64,000 nt of DNA from Nocardia coubleae NBRC 108252 (GCF_001612805.1 NZ_BDBD01000019.1:62001-126000), one strand, 5' to 3'; positions 16,739 through 25,516 are shown, counted from the stretch's first letter. The notes: generated from the letters alone by a model not told the origin. Translations and numbers: made by a program.

Positions 16739-17404
16739 ATGACTCGCAGCCTTGCCGACCTGGGACGTGGCAGCTCCTGGCGGTTCGCTCTCGGTAATCG
16801 CCCCGCCTGGGCCGATGCCCTGCTGGCGCGGCGCATCGTGGCCGCCGCGCTCGCCGTTGTCGCCGTGGTCCTGTTCGTGCGTGGCGATCCGGGTGGGGCA
16901 CGGCAACCGGTGGTGGTCGCCGCCCACGATCTGTCGCCGGGACGGGTACTCACCGCCGAGGACGTGCGGGTCGATCAGCACGAAACCCGAACTCTGCCCG
17001 CCGGTTTCGCCACCGATACCGCTCCCCTGCTCGGCGCGACGCTCACCGGCGCCATGCGTGCGGGCGAGACGTTCACCGATCTCCGGGTGGTCGGTCCGCG
17101 CTTGGCGGCGGCCGCGGCGGGCACCGACGACGCCCGCATCGTCCCGATCAGGTTGGCCGATTCGGCGGTGGCCGAGGTGTTGCGCGCGGGCGACCGGGTG
17201 GACGTGGTCGGTGTCGACGACGCGGCCGGTCCGGGTGCCGACGCACCGGCGCGCACCCTCGCGAAGGATGCGGCGGTCGTGCTCGTCACGGCTACATCCG
17301 ATCGCCGGGCCGAGCGAATCGTGCTCGTCGCGCTGGCCACCGAATACGCCACCGCCGTGGCCGGTGCGTCATTACGTACGGCGCTGACAGTCGTATTCCA
17401 TTGA
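16739..17404 (+). CDS. SAF-domain membrane-anchored protein
   Basis: 221 residues. A cytoplasmic N-terminus is followed by one membrane helix at about residues 32-48 (IVAAALAVVAVVLFV). An SAF (antifreeze/CpaB-like) domain starts at VVVAAHDLSPGRVLTAEDVRV (about 58-78). SAF proteins of this kind resemble the pilus-assembly protein CpaB/RcpC, but no pilus genes are nearby. In related genomes a mechanosensitive channel gene often follows (from memory); here porin genes do. Confidence 0.85.
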   Translation: MTRSLADLGRGSSWRFALGNRPAWADALLARRIVAAALAVVAVVLFVRGDPGGARQPVVVAAHDLSPGRVLTAEDVRVDQHETRTLPAGFATDTAPLLGATLTGAMRAGETFTDLRVVGPRLAAAAAGTDDARIVPIRLADSAVAEVLRAGDRVDVVGVDDAAGPGADAPARTLAKDAAVVLVTATSDRRAERIVLVALATEYATAVAGASLRTALTVVFH

Positions 17405-17410
17405 GCGACA

Positions 17411-17447
17411 AAAGCTTCGGGGCCCACCCCAGTAGGAGCAGGCCCCG
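17411..17447 (-). terminator. Terminator after the first porin gene
   Basis: Stem CGGGGCC (17418-17424) / GGCCCCG (17441-17447). On the minus strand it is followed by AAGCTTTTG, ending the leftward porin transcript just past 17455. It also lies just beyond the rightward SAF gene. Confidence 0.7.
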
Positions 17448-17454
17448 ATCAGGC

Positions 17455-18123
17455 TCAGCCGAGGCTGAAAGGCTGACCCCACAGCGTCACCCAGCTGATG
17501 ACATTGTCGGTCTCGACCTCCACGCTCACGAACGAGCGCGCCTGCGCGTACCCACCGCAGCCGGACAGGCCGATGGTTTCGTCAGCCCAGGTCACCGAGC
17601 CGTTGGAACCCTTGAATTTGTTGTTCTTGGAATGCGATTCGTTGCCGTAGTCGTCGGCCTTCTCGAGATCGAGCACGTAGAACGACTGCGCCTGGCCCGG
17701 CCCGAGCGACAGCTCGCCACCGGTGCCGATGCCGGCGGAAGGATTGCCCTGGTCATCGACCGCGCCCTCGCCCTCTCCGCTCACACCACCACCGGCGATG
17801 TTCACCTGGCAGCCGACGGTGTAGCCGGGGTAGATCTTGCCGCCCGACGCGTCACCACCACCGGACACCGACACCTGGGCACTACCCGACACCCACGCGT
17901 TGCGGTGCACCGGAGTCGAACCCATCGACGGACTGATGGTTGCCGATTCGCCGACCATCTTGATGTTCACGACGGTGCCGTCCGACAGCGTCTTGGTGAT
18001 CTCGCCGCCGGGCAGCGGCACGAAGGTGTCGGCATGGGCGGCGCCGACGGAGAACAGCCCGATGGTGCAGGACACGGCGGCAGCCACGCCCGCCGCCCGC
18101 GTCATACTCTTGCGATTGATCAT
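17455..18123 (-). CDS. MspA-family porin, type A, copy 1
   Basis: 222 residues from ATG 18123 with RBS GAGGGG. Signal peptide residues 1 to about 32, cut at AHA/D. Mature protein begins DTFVPLPGG, followed by the MspA-type beta-rich core (ISPSMGSTPVHRNAWVSGS, YPGYTVGCQVNI) and ends NVISWVTLWGQPFSLG. The glycine-rich ends and two conserved Cys match the octameric mycomembrane porin family that admits small hydrophilic solutes. The copy at 19295 is very similar. The type A/type B pairing resembles the NfpA/NfpB hetero-oligomeric channel of Nocardia farcinica. Confidence 0.92.
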   Translation of the reverse strand: MINRKSMTRAAGVAAAVSCTIGLFSVGAAHADTFVPLPGGEITKTLSDGTVVNIKMVGESATISPSMGSTPVHRNAWVSGSAQVSVSGGGDASGGKIYPGYTVGCQVNIAGGGVSGEGEGAVDDQGNPSAGIGTGGELSLGPGQAQSFYVLDLEKADDYGNESHSKNNKFKGSNGSVTWADETIGLSGCGGYAQARSFVSVEVETDNVISWVTLWGQPFSLG

Positions 18124-18185
18124 CTCAGTAGACCCCTCGAGGGTGAATTCGATCGAGCTGGCAGGATTTTCGGCGGTCGTCCGGC

Positions 18186-18851
18186 TCAGCCGATGCTGAA
18201 CGGCATGCCGTAGAGCGTGGTCTTGGAGTAGTGGTCGCCGATGATCTCGACCACCGTGTACGCGCGGGCCTGGGCGTAACCACCGCAACCCTGCACCTGG
18301 ATCTCGGCGTCCTGGTAGTCGATGGCGTAGACGCCGGGCTTGGTGATGTCCTTCGAACTGATCTGCGCGAACGCGACCTCACCCGGGCCGAGGTTGAGCC
18401 CGATCGAACCACCGGCGCTGACGCCACCGGTACTCACGCCGCCGGACACACCGGCACCGATCGCGTCGTCGGCGATGCTCACCTGGCAACCGACGATGTA
18501 GCCGGTATTGAGCTGCGAAGTGCCGTGTGTGGACGAATTATTGGAGCCGGGACGACCGGACGGACCGTTCCACGGCCCGGGCTCACCCTCCGGTGTCTGC
18601 TGGACATCGGCCACGACGCTGCCGCTCACCCAGGCCACCCGGCCCGCGCCGTTGGCGGCGAGCGAGGGCGAGATGGTCGCCTTCTCGCCGACGCGGGTGA
18701 TGCTCAGACCAGGCCCGGCCTTATGACCGTCGGGCAGCGGCACAAAGGTATCGGCGTTGGCGGCACCGGCCGACAGCAGGCCGATCGTCACCGCCGCCGC
18801 GGCGCCTGCGCTCCAGGCGCCGCGCACACGATTGGTGCGGTTCTCGCTCAT
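18186..18851 (-). CDS. MspA-family porin, type B, copy 1
   Basis: 221 residues from ATG 18851 (MSENRTNRVRG) with RBS GAGGGG. Signal peptide cut near ANA/D; the mature start DTFVPLPDG matches type A. Type B differs in the second strand (GLSITRVGEKATISPSLAANG), an Asn/Ser-rich loop (PSGRPGSNNSSTHGTSQ), and the ending GDHYSKTTLYGMPFSIG. It lies 62 bp upstream of type A copy 1, a two-gene transcript likely making both subunits of one channel. It has its own upstream region after the 19119-19154 terminator. Confidence 0.92.
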   Translation of the reverse strand: MSENRTNRVRGAWSAGAAAAVTIGLLSAGAANADTFVPLPDGHKAGPGLSITRVGEKATISPSLAANGAGRVAWVSGSVVADVQQTPEGEPGPWNGPSGRPGSNNSSTHGTSQLNTGYIVGCQVSIADDAIGAGVSGGVSTGGVSAGGSIGLNLGPGEVAFAQISSKDITKPGVYAIDYQDAEIQVQGCGGYAQARAYTVVEIIGDHYSKTTLYGMPFSIG

Positions 18852-19294
18852 TGTTCCCCTCGAGGTATACGCAAAATCGACCTCGACCATCGAGGTCGAT
18901 ATCTGTAACGCACCCGGCCCCAGCTGACGTGTGCCACAAGGGCACAGCACCGCTGGCAACAGGACAGCCAGTCCTGCCGGGAGGTGGATCGAGAAGCCTG
19001 CGGTCACCGAATCGGCGCGAGCTGAGCCGATCGGCGAACGAAACGCGGATGAATCCGACCGCGAGAGCAGTCGATTCGCAACAAACATAATGAGAGCCCT
19101 TGGCTATGTCCAGCGAACGCGAAAGGGCCCGTGCACACGCACGGGCCCTTTCGCTTACCGATCAGCTGATCTCGCACCAACATGGGTAACTCGCCGGGGA
19201 CGGGCTGACCCCGCCACCATCCTGGTCCGGCCGCCGACGCAAGCCTCCCCGCGCCCAGGTCTGGCCTGAATTCGCGGGGAGGCGGGACAACAGA
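18852..19294. other. Intergenic region between the two porin pairs
   Basis: 443 bp without a credible gene. It holds the strong terminator at 19119-19154 for the upstream pair. The 18852-19118 part is then expected to carry the promoter of the downstream pair, making the two pairs separately regulated. Confidence 0.6.
19119..19154 (-). terminator. Strong terminator of the second porin pair
   Basis: Perfect 16-bp stem (19119-19134 with 19139-19154) and loop ACAC; arms GCGAAAGGGCCCGTGC and its complement. Being symmetrical with A-run/T-run ends, it can terminate in either direction. Confidence 0.9.
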
Positions 19295-19954
19295 TCAGCC
19301 GAGGCTGAAGGGCTGGCCCCACAGGGTGACCCAGCTGATCACATTGTCGGTCTCGACCTCGACGCTCACGAAGGCACGAGCCTGCGCGTAGCCGGCGCAG
19401 CCGGACAGGCCGATGGTGGTGTCCGACCAGGTCACCGAGCCACTGCCGTTCTTGAACTTGTTGTTCTTGCTGTGCGATTCGTTGCCGTAGTCGTCGGCCT
19501 TCTCGATGTCGAGAACGTAGAACGACTTCGCCTGGCCGGGGCCGAGCGAGAGCTCGCCGCCGGTGCCGATGCCGCCCGCGCCGTTGCCTTCCCAGTCGGA
19601 TTCGACGTTGCCTTCACCGGAGACACCGCCGCCGGCGATGTTCACCTGGCAGCCGACGGTGTAGCCCGGGTAGATCTTGCCCGCGCCACCGGTGGAAACG
19701 GTGACCTGCGCGCTGCCCGACACCCACGCGTTGCGGTGCACCGGGGTGGAACCCATCGACGGGCTGATGAGGGCCGACTCGCCGACCAGGCTGATGTCGA
19801 CGACGGTGCCGTCGGACAGGGTCTTGGTGATGTGGCCGCCCGGCAGCGGCACAAAGGTATCGGCATTGGCCGCGCCCGTGGAGAGCAGGCCGACAGCCAC
19901 GGAGGCCGCGGCGCCGACGCCCGCCATCCGCGCCATGAACTTACGGTTGATCAT
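19295..19954 (-). CDS. MspA-family porin, type A, copy 2
   Basis: 219 residues from ATG 19954 (MINRKFMARMAG), RBS GAGGGA. Signal peptide cleaved at ANA/D; mature start DTFVPLPGG. It is nearly the same as copy 1 through HITKTLSDGTVV, ISPSMGSTPVHRNAWVSGS and NESHSKNNKF. It differs mainly in a shorter Gly-rich loop near residues 95-110 and in VESDWEGNGAGG replacing the copy 1 loop. Preceded by type B copy 2 with a 66-bp gap. Loop differences suggest altered pore-rim or vestibule properties rather than redundancy. Confidence 0.92.
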   Translation of the reverse strand: MINRKFMARMAGVGAAASVAVGLLSTGAANADTFVPLPGGHITKTLSDGTVVDISLVGESALISPSMGSTPVHRNAWVSGSAQVTVSTGGAGKIYPGYTVGCQVNIAGGGVSGEGNVESDWEGNGAGGIGTGGELSLGPGQAKSFYVLDIEKADDYGNESHSKNNKFKNGSGSVTWSDTTIGLSGCAGYAQARAFVSVEVETDNVISWVTLWGQPFSLG

Positions 19955-20020
19955 AGGATTTGTCCCTCGAGGAGTGAGTTCGCCGTAGCGAGAAGAGGAT
20001 TCGTACCGGTTCGAAAGACG

Positions 20021-20698
20021 TCAGCCGATGCTGAACGGCATGCCGTACAGGGTGGTCTTCGAGTAGTGGTCGCCGATGATCTCGACCACGGTGTACGCCC
20101 GGGCCTGCGCGTAACCGGCGCAGCCCTGGATCTCGATCTCCGCGTCCTGGTAATCGATCGCGTAGACACCCGCCTTGAGGATGTCCTTCGAGTTGATCTG
20201 CACGAACTTGACCTCGCCGGGGCCCAGGTTCACGCCGATCGAGCCACCCGCGTTGACGCCGCCGGTGCTCACGCCGCCGGACACACCGGCACCGATCGCG
20301 TCGTCGGCGATGCTCACCTGGCAGCCGACGATGTAGCCGGTGCTGAGGATGGAGGTGCCGTGCGAGGAAGAGTTGTTGGAGCCGTCGCGGCCGCTCGGGC
20401 CGTTCCAGGGGCCTGCCTCGCCCTCGGGGGTCGCGGTGACGTCGGCGATGGCCGAGCCCGAGACCCACACGACGCGACCTGCGCCGTTGGCCGCCATCGA
20501 CGGCGAAATCAGGGCGTGCTCGCCGGTACGGGTGATGGTCACCCCGGGGCCTGCCTTCTGACCGTCCGGCAACGGTACGAAGGTATCTGCGTTGGCGGCA
20601 CCGGTCGACAGCAGGCCGATGGCCATGGCGGCCGCGGCAGCGCCGACGCCCGCGGCACGGGCGCCGCGGCGCACACCGGTGGTGCGGTTCTCGCTCAT
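20021..20698 (-). CDS. MspA-family porin, type B, copy 2
   Basis: 225 residues from ATG 20698 (MSENRTTGVRRG), RBS GAGGGGAAG. Signal peptide ending ANA/D, mature start DTFVPLPDGQKAGPGV. Close paralogue of type B copy 1, with the same Asn/Ser loop (GRDGSNNSSSHGTS) and C-terminus GDHYSKTTLYGMPFSIG. First gene of the leftward pair B2-A2; the shared loops and order show that the whole B-A unit was duplicated. Confidence 0.92.
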   Translation of the reverse strand: MSENRTTGVRRGARAAGVGAAAAAMAIGLLSTGAANADTFVPLPDGQKAGPGVTITRTGEHALISPSMAANGAGRVVWVSGSAIADVTATPEGEAGPWNGPSGRDGSNNSSSHGTSILSTGYIVGCQVSIADDAIGAGVSGGVSTGGVNAGGSIGVNLGPGEVKFVQINSKDILKAGVYAIDYQDAEIEIQGCAGYAQARAYTVVEIIGDHYSKTTLYGMPFSIG

Positions 20699-21110
20699 AC
20701 TTCCCCTCATCAGTGTTCTCTAACAGCCGGTCTCGACTTTCGTGACCGGACGGGTGGACCTCACAGGCCCAGCTCAGTGTGTCGCCCCTTTGTTGCCGTT
20801 ACGTAACCGACTGTTATTTCGGCGATACGGCCGGGGTCGGCGGAGCTACCCGAGGGTAGGGCTGCACCGGATGTTCAACGCACAGAAGTTGAGTACTGCG
20901 GGGACCGATTGTGGTGGGTCTGGATGGCGAACATTAAACGCTGCGTTCTAGTTCCAGCAACCGTAGAGTTCGTAAATTTCACTGTGACACCCGGCACAAG
21001 TTCATACATCGCCACATGCTTTGACATGCATAAATGCCCTGAGCTTCGGGTTTGTCAAGTGGGATGAACAGCTCCGCTTACCGGACCGCAAACCGTCGCT
21101 TATACGACAA
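20699..21110. promoter_or_regulatory. Upstream region of the porin locus
   Basis: About 410 bp, partly AT-rich around 20930-21040 (for example TTCGTAAATTTCACTG, and CATGC near 21014 followed by CATGCAT near 21027). No gene is convincing. It should contain the promoter of the B2-A2 porin transcript; no known operator was recognised. Confidence 0.5.
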
Positions 21111-21135
21111 AGGACCACACATGAAGTGTGGTCCT
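21111..21135 (-). terminator. Terminator of the pepD-moaB2 run
   Basis: Perfect 10-bp stem AGGACCACAC / GTGTGGTCCT with loop ATGAA, 87 bp beyond the end of the small gene at 21223; TTTG follows on the minus strand. Confidence 0.75.
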
Positions 21136-21222
21136 CGGAAAATGTAGCCGCTTCGCAATGGGTTAATACTGGATTAACCCCGGTTGGCTATCACGTAGCG
21201 GGAAAGGCAGATAACGGGGCGG

Positions 21223-21414
21223 TCACCCGTGGTGCGGCGGTATTTGCGAACGCAGCCACTCGTCGTCATCGGAACCGCGCGAACCGCCCCCGCGCTCGTC
21301 AGCAGTGGTTTCGGGCAGCACATCGCCGAAGATCCGCGCGAGCCGGGCCGCTTCGGCGGCCTTGCGCCGCGCGGCCTCGCGCTCCTCGGGCGATGTGCTG
21401 TCCGACGCGTTCAT
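21223..21414 (-). CDS. Conserved small protein after moaB2
   Basis: 63 residues. The N-terminal half is a charged helix (SPEEREAARRKAAEAARLARIFGDVLPE) and the end is DDDEWLRSQIPPHHG. It begins 4 bp after the moaB2 stop. Similar short proteins with a WLRxQxPPHHG end occur at this place in related actinobacteria (from memory). Soluble, no motif of known function. Confidence 0.7.
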   Translation of the reverse strand: MNASDSTSPEEREAARRKAAEAARLARIFGDVLPETTADERGGGSRGSDDDEWLRSQIPPHHG

Positions 21415-21418
21415 CGAA

Positions 21419-21919
21419 TCACTCGTCCAGACCGGAGAGTTCGCCGATCACCCGGCTCGCCAGCGGGCCGAGGGTGGCCATGCCGTCGCGCACCGCCGAG
21501 CGGGTGCCCGGCAGGTTCACCACGAGGGTGCTGCCGGAAATGCCGGAGACCCCGCGCGACAGACCCGCGTCGAGCGAGCCGGCCACGCGGCCCGACGCGC
21601 GCAGCGCCTCGGTGATGCCGGGCAGTTCCCGGTCGAGCACCTGGGCGGTGGCCTCGGGGGTGACATCACGCGGCGACATACCCGTGCCGCCGACCGAGAT
21701 CACCAGGTCCACACCGCCGATGACGGCGGTGTTGAGCGCGTTGCGGATCTCGACCTCGTCGGCCTGCACGGTCACCGAGGCGTCGACCAGGAAGCCCGCT
21801 TCGTTGAGCAATTCGGTGACGAGCGGGCCGAGCGAGTCGACGCCGCCGTGCGCCGTCCGGTCGTCGACGACCACTACAAGTGCCCGCCCTGCCACGGGAG
21901 CATCGATGTCCATGGTCAT
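21419..21919 (-). CDS. moaB2: MogA/MoaB-family molybdenum-cofactor protein
   Basis: 166 residues from ATG 21919; an upstream ATG at 21964 would overlap pepD and adds a non-homologous leader. The fold binds molybdopterin and adenylylates it. Visible are ALVVVVDDRTAHGGVDSLGPL at the start, DLVISVGGTGMSPRDVTPEA (the GGTGxxxRDxTPE signature), and VVNLPGTRSAVRDG. Directly downstream of pepD, as in mycobacteria, where its membership of the mprAB-pepD group is conserved but unexplained. Confidence 0.88.
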   Translation of the reverse strand: MTMDIDAPVAGRALVVVVDDRTAHGGVDSLGPLVTELLNEAGFLVDASVTVQADEVEIRNALNTAVIGGVDLVISVGGTGMSPRDVTPEATAQVLDRELPGITEALRASGRVAGSLDAGLSRGVSGISGSTLVVNLPGTRSAVRDGMATLGPLASRVIGELSGLDE

Positions 21920-21960
21920 CACCGTAGCGCCTACGCACGACAGTGCCGCGTTCGATCGCA

Positions 21961-23235
21961 TCATCGGCCGCTCTCCGCCGCGGCGGCCGTGAGCGTGACG
22001 TCCACGGTCTTGGCGTTTCCGCCCTGTTCGTCGGTGTAGGTGATCTTCACGGTGTCTCCTGGCTGGCGGGAACGGACGGCGGCGATCAGCGCGTCGCCGG
22101 AATCGATGGGCCGGTCGTCGAGGCGGGTGATGATCGCGCCCGCGGGGATGCCGGCCTTGGCGGCAGGCCCGTCCGGGGTCGCCTCGAGCACCCGGGCGGC
22201 CGTGTCGAGCGGACGCAGTTTGATCCCGATCTGGGCGTAGGTGGCCTTGCCGGTCTTGATGAGTTCGTCTGCCACGCGGCGAGCCTGGTCGACCGGGATG
22301 GCGAAGCCGAGGCCGATGGATCCGCTCTGCGCGCCCGACATCTCGCCGCCGAGGCTGGCGATGGCGGTGTTGATGCCGATGAGCTTGCCCTGGCCGTCGA
22401 CGAGCGCGCCGCCGGAGTTGCCCGGGTTGATCGCGGCGTCGGTCTGGATCGCGTCGATGACCGGGTTCACCTGGCTCGGTGTGCCCTCACCGCTGGTCGA
22501 GACGGGCCGGTTGAGCGCCGAGACGATGCCCGTGGTGACGGTGCCCGCCAGGCCGAGCGGCGAACCGATCGCCATCACCGGCTGGCCCACCGCGAGTCCG
22601 TCGGAGGTGCCCAGTTCGATCGGGGTGAGGCCGGTCTTGTCGGCCTTGATGACGGCCAGGTCGGACACCGGATCGGCGCCGATCATGGTGGCGGGCGCGG
22701 TGCTGCCGTCGCTGAACACCACCTCCATCTTCGCCCCCGATCCGGCGCCCGCGGCGACGTGGTTGTTGGTCAGGATCAGCCCGTCCGAGGACAGCACGAC
22801 CCCCGATCCCTCACCGGAGGCGCGGGTGCCCGCGACCTTGATCATCACCACGCTGGGCAGCACCCGCTGCGCCACCGCCTGGGTCGACCCGGCGGGCGCG
22901 TTGGCGGCATTGTTCACCTCGGGTCGTGGTGCCTCCAGCGCGTTGGTCACCGGCGCCGGATCGGAGTCGGCGGCGAGCACGCCGACCACGCCGCCGACGC
23001 CGCCGCTCACCAGCGCCAGCGCGGTGGCTCCGGCGATCAACCCGAGCCGCAACGGCTTTCGCGGGGCCGCGGGCGGTGCGGCGTAGGGCTGCTGGGGGTA
23101 CGGCTGGGGTCCGTAGCCGTACTGCGCGGGCCCATACGGGTGGCTACCCGGCACGGTGGCGGGGTGATCCGCCTGTCCCGGGCCGTGGCCGCCGAGGGGG
23201 TGGTCGGCGGGCCGCTGCTGGGGATCGTCGTTCAT
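21961..23235 (-). CDS. pepD: HtrA-like serine protease/chaperone PepD
   Basis: 424 residues from ATG 23235. A Pro/Gln/Tyr-rich cytoplasmic N-terminus is followed by one membrane helix near residues 64-88. The trypsin-like domain has His in LTNNHVA, Asp in SDLAVIK and Ser in INPGNSGGALVD. A C-terminal PDZ domain (about 320-415) starts IGIKLRPLD and contains GPAAKAGIPAGAIITRLDD. Acts outside the membrane on misfolded envelope proteins. In mycobacteria it is regulated by MprAB; the direct repeats at 23278-23295 support that here. Confidence 0.93.
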   Translation of the reverse strand: MNDDPQQRPADHPLGGHGPGQADHPATVPGSHPYGPAQYGYGPQPYPQQPYAAPPAAPRKPLRLGLIAGATALALVSGGVGGVVGVLAADSDPAPVTNALEAPRPEVNNAANAPAGSTQAVAQRVLPSVVMIKVAGTRASGEGSGVVLSSDGLILTNNHVAAGAGSGAKMEVVFSDGSTAPATMIGADPVSDLAVIKADKTGLTPIELGTSDGLAVGQPVMAIGSPLGLAGTVTTGIVSALNRPVSTSGEGTPSQVNPVIDAIQTDAAINPGNSGGALVDGQGKLIGINTAIASLGGEMSGAQSGSIGLGFAIPVDQARRVADELIKTGKATYAQIGIKLRPLDTAARVLEATPDGPAAKAGIPAGAIITRLDDRPIDSGDALIAAVRSRQPGDTVKITYTDEQGGNAKTVDVTLTAAAAESGR

Positions 23236-23277
23236 GGTCACCTTCTCTCACGCTTGCCGACAAGCTTGGCGACGGCT

Positions 23278-23295
23278 ACTGAGAAGCGCCTGAGA
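23278..23295 (-). promoter_or_regulatory. MprA-type direct repeats upstream of pepD
   Basis: Minus-strand TCTCAGG-N4-TCTCAGT, two 7-mers 11 bp apart, about 43 bp upstream of the pepD ATG. The same arrangement occurs before mprA (25499-25516). Tandem sites at one helical turn are typical of OmpR-family regulators. Confidence 0.7.
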
Positions 23296-23323
23296 CCGGC
23301 CCGTCAGTTGCCCGAGACTCGGT

Positions 23324-24781
23324 TCAGGGCGCCTCGTCCGGTTCCACTGCCACGGGCGCCGCCTCACCGGGCAGGACGATGCGGACCAGGGCGCCGCCCC
23401 GGTCGGAGGTGTCGATGGCGATGGTTCCGCCGTGCTTGGTCACCACCTGTTTCACGATCGCGAGCCCGAGCCCGGAACCGGGCATCGACCTGGACGCGGT
23501 GGTCCGGTAGAAGCGTTCGAACACCAGCTCGCGTTCGCCCGGCGGAATGCCGGGGCCCGCGTCGGCGACGGAGAGTTCCAGCAGTCCCGGACCCGCGGGG
23601 CGCATGGTGATCCGCACGACCGCGTCGGGCGGGCTCCACTTGGCCGCGTTGTCGAGCACATTGAGCACCGCGCGTTCCAAGCCTGCCTCGTGGCCGTAGA
23701 CGAACCACGGGCGCAGGTCGGCGACGAAGGTGATGCCCGCGCGACGCCGCCGCGCACGCTCCAGCGCCCGCTCGGCCACTTCGCCGAGATCCACCCGCTC
23801 GTAGACGGTTTCCGGGGCGTCCTCGCGGGCCAGGTCGACGAGGTCGCCGACGAGCGTGGACAGCTCCTCGATCTGGGCGACCACGTCGGCTCGCAGCTCC
23901 ACCATGTCCTCGTCGGGCACCCGTGGCGCACCCGGTCTGCTCGAGGCGATGAGCAGTTCCATATTGGTGCGCAGCGAGGTGAGCGGGGTGCGCAGCTCGT
24001 GTCCGGCGTCGGCGACGAGGCGGCGCTGCCGGTCCCGGGACTCGGCCAGGGCGCGCAGCATGGTGTTGAAACTCTCGGTGAGCCTTGCCAATTCGTCGTC
24101 GCCGGTGACCGGGATCGGGGTGAGGTCGTCGGTGCGCGCGACCCGCTCGGTCGCGGCGGTCAGGCGCGCGATCGGGCGAAGACCGGTGCGGCCGACGGCG
24201 GTACCGGCCGCGGCGGCGAGCACCACACCGCAGGCGCCGACGACGAACAGCAGCCAGGCCAGCCGGTCGAGCACCTCGCGGGTGCGGTAGAGCTTCTGGG
24301 AGATGATGAGCGTGGCGCCGCTGTGCGTGCGCGCCGCGAGGACGCGCTGGTCACCGACGGTGCGCAGCGAGGAGTTGAGCTTGCCGTCGGCCACCGCCAG
24401 TTCCTGGGCGCCGACCGGCGGAATCGTCTGCTGCGGCGGCATATACGGCTTGTGATCGGCATAGATCAGCGCGACGCCGACCTCGTTGGAGTACAACCCG
24501 GCGAGCACGATCGACTGGAAGCCGATCGACTCGAAATTGTTGTTGATCATGGTCGCCGCCCGCGCCTCGAGCTGCGCGTCGACGTCGGCGTAGAGGGCGC
24601 GCGCGACCATGGCGTAGGCCGCGATCGAGGTGACGGCCACCGCGATCAGCACCACCGAGGCGGCCAGCAGGGTGACCCGCCAGCGCAGCGACACCGAGCG
24701 CGTGAGCGGCATCGGTGGGCGCATCTCGCCGGGGTCGAGTGGACGGCCGAGCCCGGCGACCACCGGTTCCTTGTGTGCCAT
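23324..24781 (-). CDS. mprB: Sensor histidine kinase MprB
   Basis: 485 residues. Two membrane helices (near 36-60 and 170-190) flank an extracytoplasmic sensor region. HAMP domain follows (TAVGRTGLRPIARLTAATERVA). HisKA box is AGHELRTPLTSLRTNME, with the phospho-acceptor His. The ATPase domain shows the N box LNVLDNAAKW, G1 DAGPGIP and G2 GSGLGLAIVK. In mycobacteria MprB senses envelope stress. It starts 9 bp after mprA. An internal ATG near residue 20 is an alternative start. Confidence 0.92.
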   Translation of the reverse strand: MAHKEPVVAGLGRPLDPGEMRPPMPLTRSVSLRWRVTLLAASVVLIAVAVTSIAAYAMVARALYADVDAQLEARAATMINNNFESIGFQSIVLAGLYSNEVGVALIYADHKPYMPPQQTIPPVGAQELAVADGKLNSSLRTVGDQRVLAARTHSGATLIISQKLYRTREVLDRLAWLLFVVGACGVVLAAAAGTAVGRTGLRPIARLTAATERVARTDDLTPIPVTGDDELARLTESFNTMLRALAESRDRQRRLVADAGHELRTPLTSLRTNMELLIASSRPGAPRVPDEDMVELRADVVAQIEELSTLVGDLVDLAREDAPETVYERVDLGEVAERALERARRRRAGITFVADLRPWFVYGHEAGLERAVLNVLDNAAKWSPPDAVVRITMRPAGPGLLELSVADAGPGIPPGERELVFERFYRTTASRSMPGSGLGLAIVKQVVTKHGGTIAIDTSDRGGALVRIVLPGEAAPVAVEPDEAP

Positions 24782-24790
24782 GCCCGCGGC

Positions 24791-25477
24791 CTAGGGAGGG
24801 GTCTCGCGCAGCACGTACCCGACGCCGCGCACGGTGTGGATCAAGCGTTCCTCGCCGTCGGCCTCGGTTTTGCGCCGCAAATAGCCGATGTAGACCTCGA
24901 GCGCGTTGCCTGAGGTGGGAAAGTCGTAACCCCACACCTCTTCCAGGATCCGCCCCCGGGTGAGCACCCGGCGCGGATTGGCCATCAACATCTCCAGCAG
25001 CGAGAACTCGGTACGAGTCAAGCTGATCGAACGTTCGCCACGCGAAACTTCGCGAGTGACCGGGTCCAGCGACAGATCAGCGAACACCATCGCTTCGGAT
25101 GCTTCGCCGAGATCGGGCGCCCGCCTGCGCAGCAAAGCGCGTAAACGCGCGAGCAATTCCTCCAGCGCGAAAGGCTTCGGCAAATAATCGTCGGCGCCCG
25201 CATCGAGCCCGGCCACGCGTTCGGAGACCGAATCGCGCGCGGTCAAAACGAGAATCGGCAGATCATCGCCCGTACTGCGCAGCCTGCGGCACACTTCAAG
25301 GCCGTCAAGACGGGGCATCATCACATCGAGAACGAGCGCATCGGGCCTGGCTGTTGTGACTTTCTCCAAAGCGTCCATGCCGTCGACGGCCAGGTCGACG
25401 GTGTAGCCGTTGAAGCTCAGTGATCGGCGCAGTGATTCCCGCACCGCACGATCGTCGTCGACAACCAGAATGCGCAT
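24791..25477 (-). CDS. mprA: Response regulator MprA
   Basis: 228 residues, OmpR family. The receiver domain has the acidic pair DDD at 7-9, phospho-acceptor Asp51 in LVLDVMMP, Thr in LTARD, and Lys in YLPKPF. The winged helix DNA-binding domain spans about 130-225 (TRTEFSLLEMLMANPRRVLTRGRI, VYIGYLRRKTEADG). First gene of the mprA-mprB run, with matching repeats 22 bp upstream of its start, which suggests autoregulation. Confidence 0.95.
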   Translation of the reverse strand: MRILVVDDDRAVRESLRRSLSFNGYTVDLAVDGMDALEKVTTARPDALVLDVMMPRLDGLEVCRRLRSTGDDLPILVLTARDSVSERVAGLDAGADDYLPKPFALEELLARLRALLRRRAPDLGEASEAMVFADLSLDPVTREVSRGERSISLTRTEFSLLEMLMANPRRVLTRGRILEEVWGYDFPTSGNALEVYIGYLRRKTEADGEERLIHTVRGVGYVLRETPP

Positions 25478-25498
25478 GTGCTCAGTTTGCCGTTAGCG

Positions 25499-25516
25499 AC
25501 TGAGAACGTACTGAGA
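25499..25516 (-). promoter_or_regulatory. MprA-type direct repeats upstream of mprA
   Basis: Minus-strand TCTCAGT-ACGT-TCTCAGT, exact 7-bp repeats with 11-bp period, 22 bp before the mprA ATG. Same layout as the element before pepD. Confidence 0.7.
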
